Shown here one piece after another: positions 54,548 to 63,729 of a stretch of DNA of 64,000 bases. Positions within the stretch are counted from its first letter, which is position 1. The number at the start of each line of letters is the position of its first letter. Source of the stretch: Microbacterium sp. zg-B185 (GTDB lineage: Bacteria; Actinomycetota; Actinomycetes; Actinomycetales; Microbacteriaceae); NCBI RefSeq assembly GCF_030246885.1, contig NZ_CP126739.1, forward strand, positions 1,674,001-1,738,000, read 5' to 3'. A program made the position numbers and the translations under genes. Below the pieces are notes generated by a model. The model was given only the letters and a program-made list of their open reading frames with translations, was not told the origin of the DNA and made no database searches.

Positions 54548-55756
54548 TCACCGTGCGGGTACGTTCCCGGGCCAAATCTCCCAACGGCTGAATCGGCCCT
54601 TCCTGACGACGGCGTCCGGATGCTCGGCTCGAAGCTCCGAGAGTCTCTCAATGACCTCGGCGATCGGGAGCTCGCCTGGCAGCGTCGCGAGCGGCTGCGG
54701 CTTGGGCGGTTCCGGTACCGTCGGTGACTTCCGCTCTGCCACCGATCGCAGGATCTCCCGCACCCGTTCCATCCGGGCCGCGTTCATGGGCCAATTCGGG
54801 CAGGGCCGCGTCTCGTAGATGTGGCCTCCCGAGGTGTGCTGGAATGCCGGCGTGTAGCAGTCCGCGCACATCTGCTCGGCCTCGAGCCGGGGGACGGCCA
54901 GCAGCGTCTCCATCCGGCGCTGATCGGACCCTAGATGGACGCGCAGCGTAGACTTCTCTTTTCGGTCCTTCGTGCCGGCGATCTTCAGCTGCTGCGCCGC
55001 GATTGATTCCTTGAGCTCACCGACCCATTCGATCCGCAGGTGCCGGTACCAGATGACGTTCCACCGGCGGCGGTCGGCCGGGAGCTTGCCGTCTGCGTCG
55101 ACAACCTCCTCGCGGTCTCCGACGATGATCGAGAGTCGTTGGAGTTCGGCGGCACAGTGCTCGCGCTTCGCCTCGAGCTCGAGGATCGCCTTGGTTCGTC
55201 GGTCGCCCGACATCGCTGGGAACAGGGCGCCCGACCGGTGGCCGGCGAGTTCGCGTTCGAGGTTCGCCTTGGTTCGTCGGTCGCCCGACATCGCTGGGAA
55301 CAGGGCGCCCGACCGGTGGCCGGCGAGTTCGCGTTCGAGGTTCGCCTGGATGGCCTCCCGCTCGAGCAGCGCGTACCGCGCCCTCTCGCGTTCGGCATCG
55401 TAGCGGACCTTGTCCCGCTCCCAGCGGGCCTCGTTCTTATCTCCCTCGACCCGGACTCGGCGCTTGATCGCGGCGATGCGCGCGCTCACCTGCCGCTTGG
55501 TCAGCGGTCGGAAGTCCGGCTCCGCCCGCTCCCACTCCTCGCCGACCTGGTCGGCGCGGGCCATCTGCGGCGCCAACTCTTCCTTCCGCCACGGGTTCCA
55601 GTCCGTCTCCTGGAAGAGCTCGAGCCAGTGCTCACGGAAGTGGAGGAACTCCGCGAAGCTCGAGGTCGCGCCCGGCTTCCGTCGCCACAGCGTCCCGCAG
55701 TCCTCGTGGACGATGTCGCCGATGTCGCCGATGTCGCCGATGTCCTGCAGAGTCAT
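54548..55756 (-). CDS. Charged coiled-coil protein with an internal 26-residue duplication
   Basis: 402 residues from the ATG at 55756, which overlaps the stop of the CHAT-domain relic upstream (ATGA). The N-terminus starts with a DIG triplet repeat from a 9-bp tandem repeat. Residues about 80-240 are highly charged and helical, and the segment beginning ANLERELAGHRSGALFPAMS (26 residues) occurs twice back to back from a perfect 78-bp duplication. Near residue 300 a CADC...C pattern (EQMCADCYTPAFQH) may bind zinc. No family recognised. Its coupling to a CHAT-type protein suggests a peptidase-linked partner or substrate. Confidence 0.6.
   Translation of the reverse strand: MTLQDIGDIGDIGDIVHEDCGTLWRRKPGATSSFAEFLHFREHWLELFQETDWNPWRKEELAPQMARADQVGEEWERAEPDFRPLTKRQVSARIAAIKRRVRVEGDKNEARWERDKVRYDAERERARYALLEREAIQANLERELAGHRSGALFPAMSGDRRTKANLERELAGHRSGALFPAMSGDRRTKAILELEAKREHCAAELQRLSIIVGDREEVVDADGKLPADRRRWNVIWYRHLRIEWVGELKESIAAQQLKIAGTKDRKEKSTLRVHLGSDQRRMETLLAVPRLEAEQMCADCYTPAFQHTSGGHIYETRPCPNWPMNAARMERVREILRSVAERKSPTVPEPPKPQPLATLPGELPIAEVIERLSELRAEHPDAVVRKGRFSRWEIWPGNVPAR
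55186..55341. repeat. Perfect 78-bp tandem duplication inside a gene
   Basis: Copy 1 is 55186-55263, copy 2 is 55264-55341; they read identically base for base, and six further bases match beyond copy 2. The length is divisible by three, so the frame is preserved and 26 residues are doubled. Perfect identity suggests a recent event. Confidence 0.9.
55712..55744. repeat. 9-bp tandem repeat (GATGTCGCC)
   Basis: Three full units at 55712-55738 plus GATGTC at 55739-55744. On the minus strand it encodes D-I-G repeats right after the start codon of the coiled-coil gene. Slippage would add or remove three residues. Confidence 0.9.
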
Positions 55757-56165
55757 ACAAGCAACGATCCGCCGCTGCCGTGATGAGCGCCAGTGAACAT
55801 TTCGGCCCTAAGCATGCAGCCGGCATCAGCGGCCTCAGCAATCACGTCGTACAGAGTCGTCAGAGACAGCCGCGTCGCCCGATCGTCGGCCGGCCAAAGG
55901 CTGGCGTTCACCGCGCTGGCTCCGGCGAGTGCCGCCGTCGGGGCGATGCCGTTGAGGCCCTCGCCGTCCTGAGGGCCGCCCACCGGGGTGGTGCAGCCGG
56001 ACAGGACGACGAGATCGGCGGCCGAGCCGAGATCGGCGAGCTCGCGCAGCGAAACCCGGCGCGGGCGCTCGTCGGCGTTCGCGAACAACAGGCTTGCGCG
56101 GGCCGCCTGACGGCAAGCGCGTGCATCTGGTCGTTCGCGGTCACGCCGACGTGACCCACCACCCC
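55753..56165 (-). pseudogene. CHAT-domain protein, C-terminal fragment
   Basis: The readable frame 55753-56088 matches the end of a CHAT (caspase-like) domain: RELADLGSAADLVVLSGCTT with the catalytic Cys, GEGLNGIAPTAALAGASAVN and ASLWPADDRATRLSLTTLYD. The expected preceding His-Gly strand seems present just upstream in another frame (VVGHVGVTAND near 56150), implying a frameshift. Everything N-terminal of the CHAT domain is missing. It is directly upstream of, and coupled to, the coiled-coil gene. It is probably a broken peptidase of a defence-type pair. Confidence 0.65.
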
Positions 56166-56202
56166 TGTGGCACGGTGGCCCGTCCGCGGAGAGTTCAGCG
56201 GG

Positions 56203-57534
56203 TCAGTCGAAGGCGCTGGTGTCCCTCACCGCGCAGGCAAGCACCGAGGTCGCGAGCATGATCGCGATGGTGGCGTTGATGCGGTTGTACTGCCGCTCGG
56301 TCACCGCGTGAACGGTGGCGTTGCGGCGGAAGCCCGTGCCGGTGTGGTCGGCGTCGAACTGGCCCCGCATGACCGTCTCGAGCGGCAGCAACGACAGCGC
56401 GAGGCGCCACCCGTCCGCGAGCAGCTTATGATTCCACGTCGGATTCACCAACGTGCTTCGCGGCACCCCGAGCGCGGGGGCGATGAAGTGGCCGACGAGC
56501 GTGTCGAGGATGTTGGTCGCAAGCGCCTGCGCGGCGTCGGTGTGACCGTCGCGCAGCGCAGCGGTGGCTCGACGAAGCTTGTCGGCGTATCTCATTGCGC
56601 GGGGTGCCGGCAGCGCGCCGAGCACCTCGTCGCAGTCATTGAGGATTCCACGCCGGTTGTTGGTGATGATCCCTCGACGCGCACGCGCATCCGGCGCGTT
56701 CAGCAGGAGCTGCACCACCCGTTCGCTTGGCACCCAGCCGAGCGGGATGCCGTCGGCGAGCACCGCGCGGATGGACTCTTTCGCGTCGTCAGGATCGAGG
56801 TCAATGTCCACCCAGTTCGACGGAACTCGCTGCAGCTTCAGCGACCTGAGGAGCGGCTCGACATCGAAGTCGGTGATGAACGACGGCAAGCCGATGTGCA
56901 AGCCGAGATCCGGCATCACGATCGCCGGGAGTATCGCCTGCATCTGCGCGTCCGTGAACAGGTTGCCAGTGATCGACCCGACACCGGTGAGTCCGGGCAG
57001 GTCTTTCATCCAGCCGGTGTCGATGAGTGGCGGAATGTTCTCCATCCGTGCGGCGCCGGCGAGCCCCTCGTAGTCCTTCACCCACGCGGAAGGGTCGATC
57101 GCCGAGGAGATCAACTGCGATGTCGACGCATTCATTTCGGGCGAGAAGAAGGCGTTGCTAGTAAGGCCTGTGACCTTCAGCCCGTCGGACCCGAAGGCAC
57201 CGGGGTCGGACGTCTGGCCGAGGAGCCTTATCAGGGAGTCGCTGAGCTTCAGCGTCTCGATCTGCTGCATGAACGGGCTGGTCACAGACCGCATGAAGTC
57301 GTCGTCGAAGATTCGTCCCAGCGAACCCGAGGGGAGTGCCCCCTTGAACGCGGTCAGATCCTTCGGGTCCAGCGGCTCGCCGTCGTCGCCACGAATCGTG
57401 AAACGGATGCGCGTGTGCTGCGGGGTCTCTCCCGAAGTGTCGTCGGCCGGCACGTCGCCCTCGTCGGCGGACGCCTCTTCTTCGCCCTCGTCGAAGGGTT
57501 CGTCGTCGTCAGATAGGGCGATCACGGCGGCCAT
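56203..57534 (-). CDS. Protein of unknown function (443 residues), acidic N-terminus
   Basis: ATG at 57534 chosen; a GTG at 57552 would add six residues. The first ~45 residues are very acidic (DDDEPFDEGEEEASADEGDV), followed by a globular part. The C-terminal 180 residues have a recurring actinobacterial pattern: GIPLGWVPSERVVQLLLNAP, DARARRGIITNNRRGILNDC, GHTDAAQALATNILDTLVGH, and a hydrophobic end (IMLATSVLACAV). I cannot name the domain. It lies next to the right candidate attachment site, so it is probably the last gene of the accessory region. Confidence 0.65.
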   Translation of the reverse strand: MAAVIALSDDDEPFDEGEEEASADEGDVPADDTSGETPQHTRIRFTIRGDDGEPLDPKDLTAFKGALPSGSLGRIFDDDFMRSVTSPFMQQIETLKLSDSLIRLLGQTSDPGAFGSDGLKVTGLTSNAFFSPEMNASTSQLISSAIDPSAWVKDYEGLAGAARMENIPPLIDTGWMKDLPGLTGVGSITGNLFTDAQMQAILPAIVMPDLGLHIGLPSFITDFDVEPLLRSLKLQRVPSNWVDIDLDPDDAKESIRAVLADGIPLGWVPSERVVQLLLNAPDARARRGIITNNRRGILNDCDEVLGALPAPRAMRYADKLRRATAALRDGHTDAAQALATNILDTLVGHFIAPALGVPRSTLVNPTWNHKLLADGWRLALSLLPLETVMRGQFDADHTGTGFRRNATVHAVTERQYNRINATIAIMLATSVLACAVRDTSAFD

Positions 57535-57623
57535 CCGAGCAGCGAACCACACGCTGCGGGCCCGCCGCGTCTCGCCTGTGCCTCTTGCCGTCGCTGCGCG
57601 TGCGCGGAAGCGGTCATCCGCAC

Positions 57624-57662
57624 TGTCCGAGAACCTGTCCGTTTACTCCCCGTAGCCGTCCG
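57624..57662. promoter_or_regulatory. TGTCCG repeats near the right edge, candidate recombinase arm sites
   Basis: TGTCCG at 57624 and 57636 and CGTCCG at 57657. Bases 57623-57644 match 7757-7778 at 21 of 22 positions, including the 12-base spacing of the first two units. Both clusters are in the same orientation, 110-140 bases inside the glnA-type sites. Confidence 0.5.
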
Positions 57663-57680
57663 TAAACGCCCAGAGATAGA

Positions 57681-57715
57681 CTGAGCCCCAGACGGCATCT
57701 GCTGTCTGGGGCTCA
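57681..57715 (-). terminator. glnA terminator hairpin
   Basis: CTGAGCCCCAGAC pairs perfectly with GTCTGGGGCTCAG around a nine-base loop, about 50 bases past the glnA stop on the minus strand. A strong 13-bp stem. Confidence 0.85.
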
Positions 57716-57763
57716 GTAAATTGCTGGCCTCGGAACCGGGAGTGCGGTCCCTAAGACCCCTCG

Positions 57764-57787
57764 GAATCAGACTCCGAAGTACAGCTC
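57764..57787 (-). other. 3' end of glnA, candidate integration target (right attachment site)
   Basis: The last codons and stop of glnA correspond to the relic at 7634-7657 in the same orientation, with three mismatches in 24 bases. If both derive from integration at glnA, the accessory region 7.6-57.7 kb is one outer element. The mismatches argue for an old event or a carried-in end from another species. Confidence 0.45.
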
Positions 57788-59191
57788 GAACTCGAACGGG
57801 TGCGGGCGAGCCGAGAGCGGCTTGATCTCGTTCTCGATCTTGTACTCGATCCACGTCTCGATCAGTTCCGGCGTGAACACGCCTCCGGCGAGCAGGAACT
57901 CGTGGTCGGCCGCCAGAGCATCCAGCGAGTCCAGCAGCGAGTTCGGCACCTGCGGGATGTTCTTCGCCTCCTCGGGGGGAAGCTCGTACAGGTCCTTGTC
58001 CACGGGCTCGTGCGGCTCGATGCGGTTCTTGATGCCGTCCAGGCCCGCCATCATCTGCGCGGCGAAGGCCAGATACGGGTTGCTCGACGCGTCCGGCGCG
58101 CGGAACTCGATGCGCTTGGCCTTCGGGTTGGATCCGGTGATCGGAATGCGGATCGCCGCCGAGCGGTTGCCCGCCGAGTACACGAGGTTGACCGGCGCCT
58201 CGTAGCCCTTGACGAGACGCTTGTAGCTGTTCATCGTCGGGTTCGTGAAGGCGAGCACGGCCGGGGCGTGGGCGAGCAGGCCGCCGATGTACCAGCGCGC
58301 CAGATCCGACAGTCCGCCGTAGCCGGCCTCGTCGTAGAACAGCGGCTTGCCGTCGAGCCACAGCGACTGGTGGGTGTGCATTCCCGAACCGTTGTCGCCG
58401 AACAAGGGCTTCGGCATGAACGTCGCCGTCTTGCCCCACTGCTCGGCGGTGTTCTTGACGATGTACTTGAACTTCAGGATGTCATCCGCCGCGTGCACCA
58501 TGGTGTCGAAGCGGTAGTTGATCTCGGCCTGGCCGCCGGTGCCCACCTCGTGGTGAGCGCGCTCCAGGATGAGTCCCGCCTCGATCAGCTTCAGGCTGAT
58601 GTCGTCACGCAGATCGGCCTGCTTGTCGACGGGGGAGACCGGGAAGTAGCCGCCCTTGTAGGGGGTCTTGTTGGCGAGGTTTCCGCCTTCTTCCTCGCGT
58701 CCGGTGTTCCAGGCACCCTCCTCGGAGTCGACGCTGTAGAAGCTCGAGTTCTGCTTCACCTCGTAGCGCACGTCGTCGAAGATGTAGAACTCCGCCTCGG
58801 GCGCGAAGAATGCGGTGTCGGCGATACCGGTCGAGGCGAGGTACTTCTCCGCCTTCTTGGCGACCTGGCGGGGATCCTTCGAGTAGATCTCGCCGGTGCG
58901 CGGGTTGTAGATGTCGAAGATCATGATCAGGGTCTTCGCCTCACGGAACTGGTCGACGTACGCCGTCGACACGTCCGGGATGAGCTGCATGTCGGACTCG
59001 TGAATGCTCGCGAACCCGCGGATGGAGGAGCCGTCGAACAGCTGACCCACGGTGAAGAACTCTTCATCGACCGTGGATGCGGGGATGTTGAAGTGCTGCT
59101 GGACGCCAGGAAGGTCCGTGAAACGGATGTCGAGGAACTTGATGTCCTCGTCCTTGATGAACTTCAGCACCTCGGATGAATCACTGAACAT
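57767..59191 (-). CDS. glnA: Glutamine synthetase type I
   Basis: 474 residues from the ATG at 59191. It condenses glutamate and ammonia to glutamine using ATP and is the main nitrogen-assimilation enzyme, a cytoplasmic dodecamer. GSI motifs: [60 protein letters not shown], and NRSAAIRIP. The Tyr in [10 protein letters not shown] is the adenylylation site of GSI-beta enzymes, so GlnE-type control is expected. The C-terminal ELYFGV is intact. It begins the conserved right-hand block; its 3' end appears to be an insertion target. Confidence 0.97.
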   Translation of the reverse strand: MFSDSSEVLKFIKDEDIKFLDIRFTDLPGVQQHFNIPASTVDEEFFTVGQLFDGSSIRGFASIHESDMQLIPDVSTAYVDQFREAKTLIMIFDIYNPRTGEIYSKDPRQVAKKAEKYLASTGIADTAFFAPEAEFYIFDDVRYEVKQNSSFYSVDSEEGAWNTGREEEGGNLANKTPYKGGYFPVSPVDKQADLRDDISLKLIEAGLILERAHHEVGTGGQAEINYRFDTMVHAADDILKFKYIVKNTAEQWGKTATFMPKPLFGDNGSGMHTHQSLWLDGKPLFYDEAGYGGLSDLARWYIGGLLAHAPAVLAFTNPTMNSYKRLVKGYEAPVNLVYSAGNRSAAIRIPITGSNPKAKRIEFRAPDASSNPYLAFAAQMMAGLDGIKNRIEPHEPVDKDLYELPPEEAKNIPQVPNSLLDSLDALAADHEFLLAGGVFTPELIETWIEYKIENEIKPLSARPHPFEFELYFGV

Positions 59192-59324
59192 GGAGACTCC
59201 AGAGGTAGGGCATCGGGACTGCCGCCCGCAGCGCGGGCGTCATTGGCACCGTACCCGGGGGGCATTGCCCGCCAGTTCCACCTATGTTTCCGGCATGTTA
59301 CGAACGGCTGGTTACGCTGGGGGA

Positions 59325-59717
59325 GTGACTCACGAAGCGCAGAGCTATCCCGGCGAACGGCTGGGCCGTCCACCGGCCGGAAGCGGCTCGATCGCACGCC
59401 TCGGGCGCCGCGTCGGCGCGCTGTTCATCGATTACGGCGCGGCCTACCTGATCTCCGGGTTCTTCGGGTGGGACCCGCTCGCGATCCTGGCCATCTTCGC
59501 GGCGATCCAGATCGTCTTCATCCCGACGATCCAAGGCAGCCCGGGGCACCGGATCCTCGGGATGAGGGTGGTCCGGGTGGACGGATCGTGGGTCGGGCTG
59601 TGGCGTCCGATCATCCGGACCGCGCTGCTGATCGTGGTGATCCCCGCGGTCATCTGGGACGCCGATCAGCGCGGACTGCACGACAAGGTCGCCGGTACCG
59701 TCCTCATTCGCGCGTAG
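59325..59717 (+). CDS. RDD-family membrane protein
   Basis: 130 residues from a GTG at 59325 with GGGGGA upstream. The RDD signature is present (LGRRVGALFIDYGAAYLISG with the R-D pair, then PTIQGSPGHRILGMRVVRVD and DADQRGLHDKVAGTVLI), with two to three membrane helices. It is divergent from glnA. Next to glnA it is common in Actinobacteria; its role is not established. Confidence 0.9.
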   Translation: MTHEAQSYPGERLGRPPAGSGSIARLGRRVGALFIDYGAAYLISGFFGWDPLAILAIFAAIQIVFIPTIQGSPGHRILGMRVVRVDGSWVGLWRPIIRTALLIVVIPAVIWDADQRGLHDKVAGTVLIRA

Positions 59718-59730
59718 CGCTCAGGAGGCG

Positions 59731-60441
59731 TCAGCGTGGGCGGGGAGCGCGCGCCTTGGTGGGGTCGATGCCCTTCGGGATCGGCAGGGACGCCAGCGAC
59801 TGCGACACCGAACTGAGTCGCTTGATGACCGCGGCCATGGTGGCCCGGTCGATCTTGGTCGGCAGCGACTTGATCGTGGAGGCGAGTTTCGCGATGGGGA
59901 CCTCGTCCTGGCCGTGGCCCACGTAGAACACATGCACCGGCACTCCGGTGGCCACGCGCTGGGCCTTCGAGCGCTCATCGTTGATGAGGCGCGTCAGTCT
60001 GCCGCGGGAGCCCTCGCCGACGATGACGATGCCGCCACGGCCGACCGCGCGGTACACCGCGTCCTGGGTCTTGGGGTTCACACCCACCGGCATCTCGCTG
60101 GACTGCCACTTGCGTCCCAGTGACGTCGACAGCACGTGACCGGCGGCACCCGGCATCCCGTCGATCTGCTTGTACATGGCGTTGGTGGAGAGCCGGGTCA
60201 TCGTCATCAGCGACCCGAGCACGCCGAGCATCAGGCCCGTCAGACTCCACAGGATGATGCTCCAGATCGCCACCGGAGGCAGCAGGAAGCCTACGAGCAC
60301 ACCCACGCCGATCCCGGTGAGCAGGATCGCCGCCAGGAGCCAGGGGAGCCACGGATAGGCCTTCTGCGTGAACGTGAACAGAGTGCGGATCTGGGAGAAG
60401 AATCCGGGCCGTTTCTCGGGCGAGGTACTGCGTGCTGCCAT
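59731..60441 (-). CDS. DUF4191 membrane protein
   Basis: 236 residues from the ATG at 60441. Two membrane helices (about 33-51 and 57-80: WLPWLLAAILLTGIGVGVLV, VAIWSIILWSLTGLMLGVLG), then a soluble domain with GMPGAAGHVLSTSLGRKWQS, VGRGGIVIVGEGSRGRLTRL and GHGQDEVPIAKL. This is the conserved actinobacterial DUF4191 family, usually found near lipoate/2-oxoacid-dehydrogenase genes, as here near sucB. Function unknown. Confidence 0.88.
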   Translation of the reverse strand: MAARSTSPEKRPGFFSQIRTLFTFTQKAYPWLPWLLAAILLTGIGVGVLVGFLLPPVAIWSIILWSLTGLMLGVLGSLMTMTRLSTNAMYKQIDGMPGAAGHVLSTSLGRKWQSSEMPVGVNPKTQDAVYRAVGRGGIVIVGEGSRGRLTRLINDERSKAQRVATGVPVHVFYVGHGQDEVPIAKLASTIKSLPTKIDRATMAAVIKRLSSVSQSLASLPIPKGIDPTKARAPRPR

Positions 60442-60564
60442 GAGCACAGCCTACCTTTCCGCGCGGGGGTGTTCGGCTCCTCCCCAGCGCCGGAGGCCGC
60501 CGGGTGCTGCACAGACGGCCCCTGCCGGCCGAGACGGTTCCGCTGCGCGGATCAGGCTCGAGTG

Positions 60565-61875
60565 GTGACCGACAGTGCGCAGGATCGGCTGAGTCGCGGA
60601 TACCGGGTGATCCGCGCCCTGCAGAGCGGGAAGGACTCCGCGTGGCCCGGCTCGCTGGTGTCCGGCCCGGGCGGGGAGATGGGCGTCGCGGTGGATGCCG
60701 AGACGCTCGGAGCGGACTGGCCGGGGTGGAGCGCCGGGGCGGACGGTCATGTGCTCGCCCCGTTGGATGTGCTGCGCCGGCCGGACGGCCATGACGTCCT
60801 GCTGCCCGTGTGCACGGAGCGCATCGAGGATTTCCTCGCACGACGTGGTCCGGGCAACGAGGAGCTGTCGCCGCCGGAGGCGGTGACGCTCGGCGTGAGT
60901 CTTCTTCGAGGCCTCGCCGAGCTGCCGGAGTCGGCCGACGCACGCGGCTCGTGGTGGCTCACCGATGTGGGGCGTCCCGTGTTCGCGTGCGGGAGCCGCG
61001 ACAGTCCCGCCGCAGAGGCCACGATAGGCCTGCTCGGCGACCTGGCGCACAGCGTGCCGGCGGTGGCCGATGCCCTCGCCGACGTGGTCGTCGTCGCGGA
61101 CGATCCCCGCCGCCTGCGTCGTGAACTCGAGCGGGCGGAGGAGCGCCTCTTCGCCGTGGCCGCACCGGCGGCGCTGGCGACCACGAGCTTCGGGCCGAGG
61201 CGGGCGCGCAGCGTCGCGGCACGCCCGCAACAGGGCGCCACGGCGCCGGAAGCCGCCGACCCCGTCGCCGCGTGGCCGTTCACGCTGGCGCGGCATGTCG
61301 ACTCGGACTGGGCGGACCTGGTCTCGCGCGTCACGACCGGACTGTGGCGCACGCTGCGGGCTCGCCGTCCGACCGGCCGCCGGAAGTGGCTGGTCGCCGG
61401 GGGACTGGCCTGCGCCGTCGTGGTGGCCGGCGTGCTCTGGCCGGGAACAGCGGACGGTCCATCGGCCGCTGATCCGGCAGCCGGCACGGCCGTCCCCGGC
61501 CCGTCGCCCGGCCCGACTCCGCAGCCGACGTCGGGCGCGGATGTCCCGTCCGCCGAGGAGACGCCGCCGCCGCCGGTGGTGGACGGCGGCGGCGACGACC
61601 TGACGTCGATCGCGGATTCTCTGCTCACCGCCCGCGTCGCGTGCAACGGCGAGCCCGACTGCCTGGGCGCGGTGCTCGAGGCGCCAGGAGCATCCTTCCC
61701 GCCGGGCGTGGTGGACCTGCCGTCCGGGGAGCGATCGGTCACGCTGCTGGATGAGTTCGGCGGCGCGGCGGTGCTGCGGGCCGAGGCCACCGGCACGCCG
61801 CCGCAGCTGGTGGTGCTGGTGCACTCCGACGGGGGCTGGCTGCTGCGCGACGTCTACGACGTCGCGCAGCAGTGA
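60565..61875 (+). CDS. Single-pass membrane protein with cytoplasmic kinase-like remnant, unknown function
   Basis: 436 residues from a GTG at 60565. Residues 1-190 are soluble and loosely resemble a degraded protein-kinase-like fold (SRGYRVIRALQ, EAVTLGVSLLRGLAELPES, GSWWLTDVGRPVFACG), without catalytic residues. A basic linker precedes one membrane helix (about 275-295, KWLVAGGLACAVVVAGVLWP). A Pro/Ser-rich extracellular linker follows, then a domain with a cysteine pair (ARVACNGEPDCLGAVLE) that could form a disulfide. It lies between conserved genes and is convergent with sucB, so it is probably core rather than acquired. Confidence 0.75.
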   Translation: MTDSAQDRLSRGYRVIRALQSGKDSAWPGSLVSGPGGEMGVAVDAETLGADWPGWSAGADGHVLAPLDVLRRPDGHDVLLPVCTERIEDFLARRGPGNEELSPPEAVTLGVSLLRGLAELPESADARGSWWLTDVGRPVFACGSRDSPAAEATIGLLGDLAHSVPAVADALADVVVVADDPRRLRRELERAEERLFAVAAPAALATTSFGPRRARSVAARPQQGATAPEAADPVAAWPFTLARHVDSDWADLVSRVTTGLWRTLRARRPTGRRKWLVAGGLACAVVVAGVLWPGTADGPSAADPAAGTAVPGPSPGPTPQPTSGADVPSAEETPPPPVVDGGGDDLTSIADSLLTARVACNGEPDCLGAVLEAPGASFPPGVVDLPSGERSVTLLDEFGGAAVLRAEATGTPPQLVVLVHSDGGWLLRDVYDVAQQ

Positions 61876-61880
61876 CTACC

Positions 61881-63656
61881 TCAGATGCCGAGCTGACCTT
61901 CGAAGGCGGCGTCCTGGAGGCGCGCCTTAACGGCAGCAAGGAATCGCGCGGCGTCGGCTCCGTCGATGATGCGGTGGTCGTACGAGAGCGCGAGGTACAC
62001 GTACGAGCGGATGGCGATCGCATCCTTGCCGTCGACGGAGACCAGGCCGGGACGCTTGACGACCACGCCGGTGCCGAGGATCGCCGACTGCGGCAGGAAC
62101 ACCACGGGGGTGTCGAACAGCGCGCCGCGCGAGCCCGTGTTCGTCAGCGTGAACGTCCCGCCGGCGAGCTCGTCGGGCTTGAGCTTGTTGCTGCGCGTGC
62201 GGGCGGCCAGGTCGGCGATCTCGTGCGCGATCTGGGCGATGTTCTTGGATGCCGCATCCCGCAGGACCGGTGTCAGCAGTCCACGCTCGGTGTCGACCGC
62301 GATCGAGAGGTTCTCGGACGGCGGGTAGACGATCTGATCGCCGTCCACCGTTGCGTTGACGACGGGGTTCGCCTGGAGCGCTTCGGCCGCAGCCAACGCG
62401 AAGAAGGGCAGGAACGAGAGCTTGTCGCCGGTCTTGGCCTGGAAGTCCGCCTTGACGGCGTCACGCAGGGAGGCGAGCTTCGTGACGTCCACCTCCACGA
62501 CGGTCGTCAGCTGCGCGGTGGACTGCATCGACGCCACGGCGCGCTCGGCGAGCACCTTGCGCAGACGCGACATCGGCTGAGTCGTGCCGCGGAGCGGCGA
62601 GATCTCGACGGTGGCCGGGGCCGGGGCCGGGGCCGAGGGCGCCGGCGCCGCAGCCGCGGGGGCAGCCGCGGTCTCGGCGGCCTTGAGCACGTCTTCCTTG
62701 CGGATGCGTCCGCCGACGCCGGTGCCGGTGACCGTGGAAAGATCGACGCCCTGCTGCTGGGCCAGTCGGCGAACGAGTGGCGTGACGTAAGCCGTCACGT
62801 CCGAGTCGTCCGCGGCAGCCGGTGCGGATACCGCCGGTGCGGCTGCCGGCGGCTCAGGGGCAGGGGCTGTCGGTGCGGCTGCGGGCGCCGCCGGGGCAGG
62901 CGCTGCCGGTGCAGGGGCGGGCGCTGCCGGTGCCGGTGCCGGGGCAGGCGCTGCCTGTGCAGGGGCAGGAGCCTCAGCCGGCGCGGGAGTCTCAGCCGGC
63001 GCGGGCGCGACCTCTTCGGCCGCGGGTGCGCTGTCGCCGATGCGGGCGAGCGGCGAACCGACGGCCACCGTCTCGTCCTCCTGCACCAGGATCTCCTGGA
63101 GGACTCCGGCGTACGGTGAGGGGATCTCGGTGTCGACCTTGTCGGTGGAGATCTCCAGAAGAGCCTCGTCCACCGCGACACTGTCACCGACGTTCTTCAG
63201 CCACCGCGTCACGGTGCCTTCGGTCACGCTTTCGCCGAGCTCGGGCAGTACCACGTCCTTGCCTCCCGCGGCAGGCGCGGCTGCTGCGGCCGCGGGGGGA
63301 GCTTCGGCATCGGCAGCGGCAGCGGGAGCGTCGGCGGCCGGAGCGGCCGCGGGTGCAGCAGCCGGCTCGGCAGGCTGTTCGGCGTCCGCCGGGGTGGCGT
63401 CCGGTGCGGGCGCGGACCCGGGCTCGCCGATCTTGGCCAGGATGGCGCCGACCTCGACGGTCTCGTCCTCCTGCACCAGGATCTCTTCGATCACACCGCT
63501 GACCGGGGAGGGGATCTCGGTGTCGACCTTGTCGGTCGAGATCTCCAGCAGTCCCTCGTCCGCCTCGACGGTGTCGCCGACGTTCTTGAGCCAGCGGGTG
63601 ACCGTTCCCTCGGTGACGCTCTCGCCGAGCGCGGGGAGGACGACGGAAGTGCTCAT
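61881..63656 (-). CDS. sucB: 2-oxoglutarate dehydrogenase E2 (dihydrolipoyl succinyltransferase)
   Basis: 591 residues from the ATG at 63656. Two N-terminal lipoyl domains, each with the lipoylated Lys in [14 protein letters not shown] (K43 and the equivalent about 140 residues later), joined by long Ala/Pro linkers. Then the peripheral-subunit-binding domain ([20 protein letters not shown]) and the catalytic domain ending with the active-site [15 protein letters not shown]. It transfers the succinyl group to CoA in the TCA cycle; in Actinobacteria such a protein may serve several 2-oxo-acid complexes. lpdA (E3) is immediately upstream. Confidence 0.95.
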   Translation of the reverse strand: MSTSVVLPALGESVTEGTVTRWLKNVGDTVEADEGLLEISTDKVDTEIPSPVSGVIEEILVQEDETVEVGAILAKIGEPGSAPAPDATPADAEQPAEPAAAPAAAPAADAPAAAADAEAPPAAAAAAPAAGGKDVVLPELGESVTEGTVTRWLKNVGDSVAVDEALLEISTDKVDTEIPSPYAGVLQEILVQEDETVAVGSPLARIGDSAPAAEEVAPAPAETPAPAEAPAPAQAAPAPAPAPAAPAPAPAAPAPAAPAAAPTAPAPEPPAAAPAVSAPAAADDSDVTAYVTPLVRRLAQQQGVDLSTVTGTGVGGRIRKEDVLKAAETAAAPAAAAPAPSAPAPAPATVEISPLRGTTQPMSRLRKVLAERAVASMQSTAQLTTVVEVDVTKLASLRDAVKADFQAKTGDKLSFLPFFALAAAEALQANPVVNATVDGDQIVYPPSENLSIAVDTERGLLTPVLRDAASKNIAQIAHEIADLAARTRSNKLKPDELAGGTFTLTNTGSRGALFDTPVVFLPQSAILGTGVVVKRPGLVSVDGKDAIAIRSYVYLALSYDHRIIDGADAARFLAAVKARLQDAAFEGQLGI

Positions 63657-63729
63657 GTGCAGGACTCCTTCAGAATGCCGATGTCGTTCCTAGCTTAGTG
63701 ATGCGGTGGTGTGCTCGCGCCGCGAGCGG

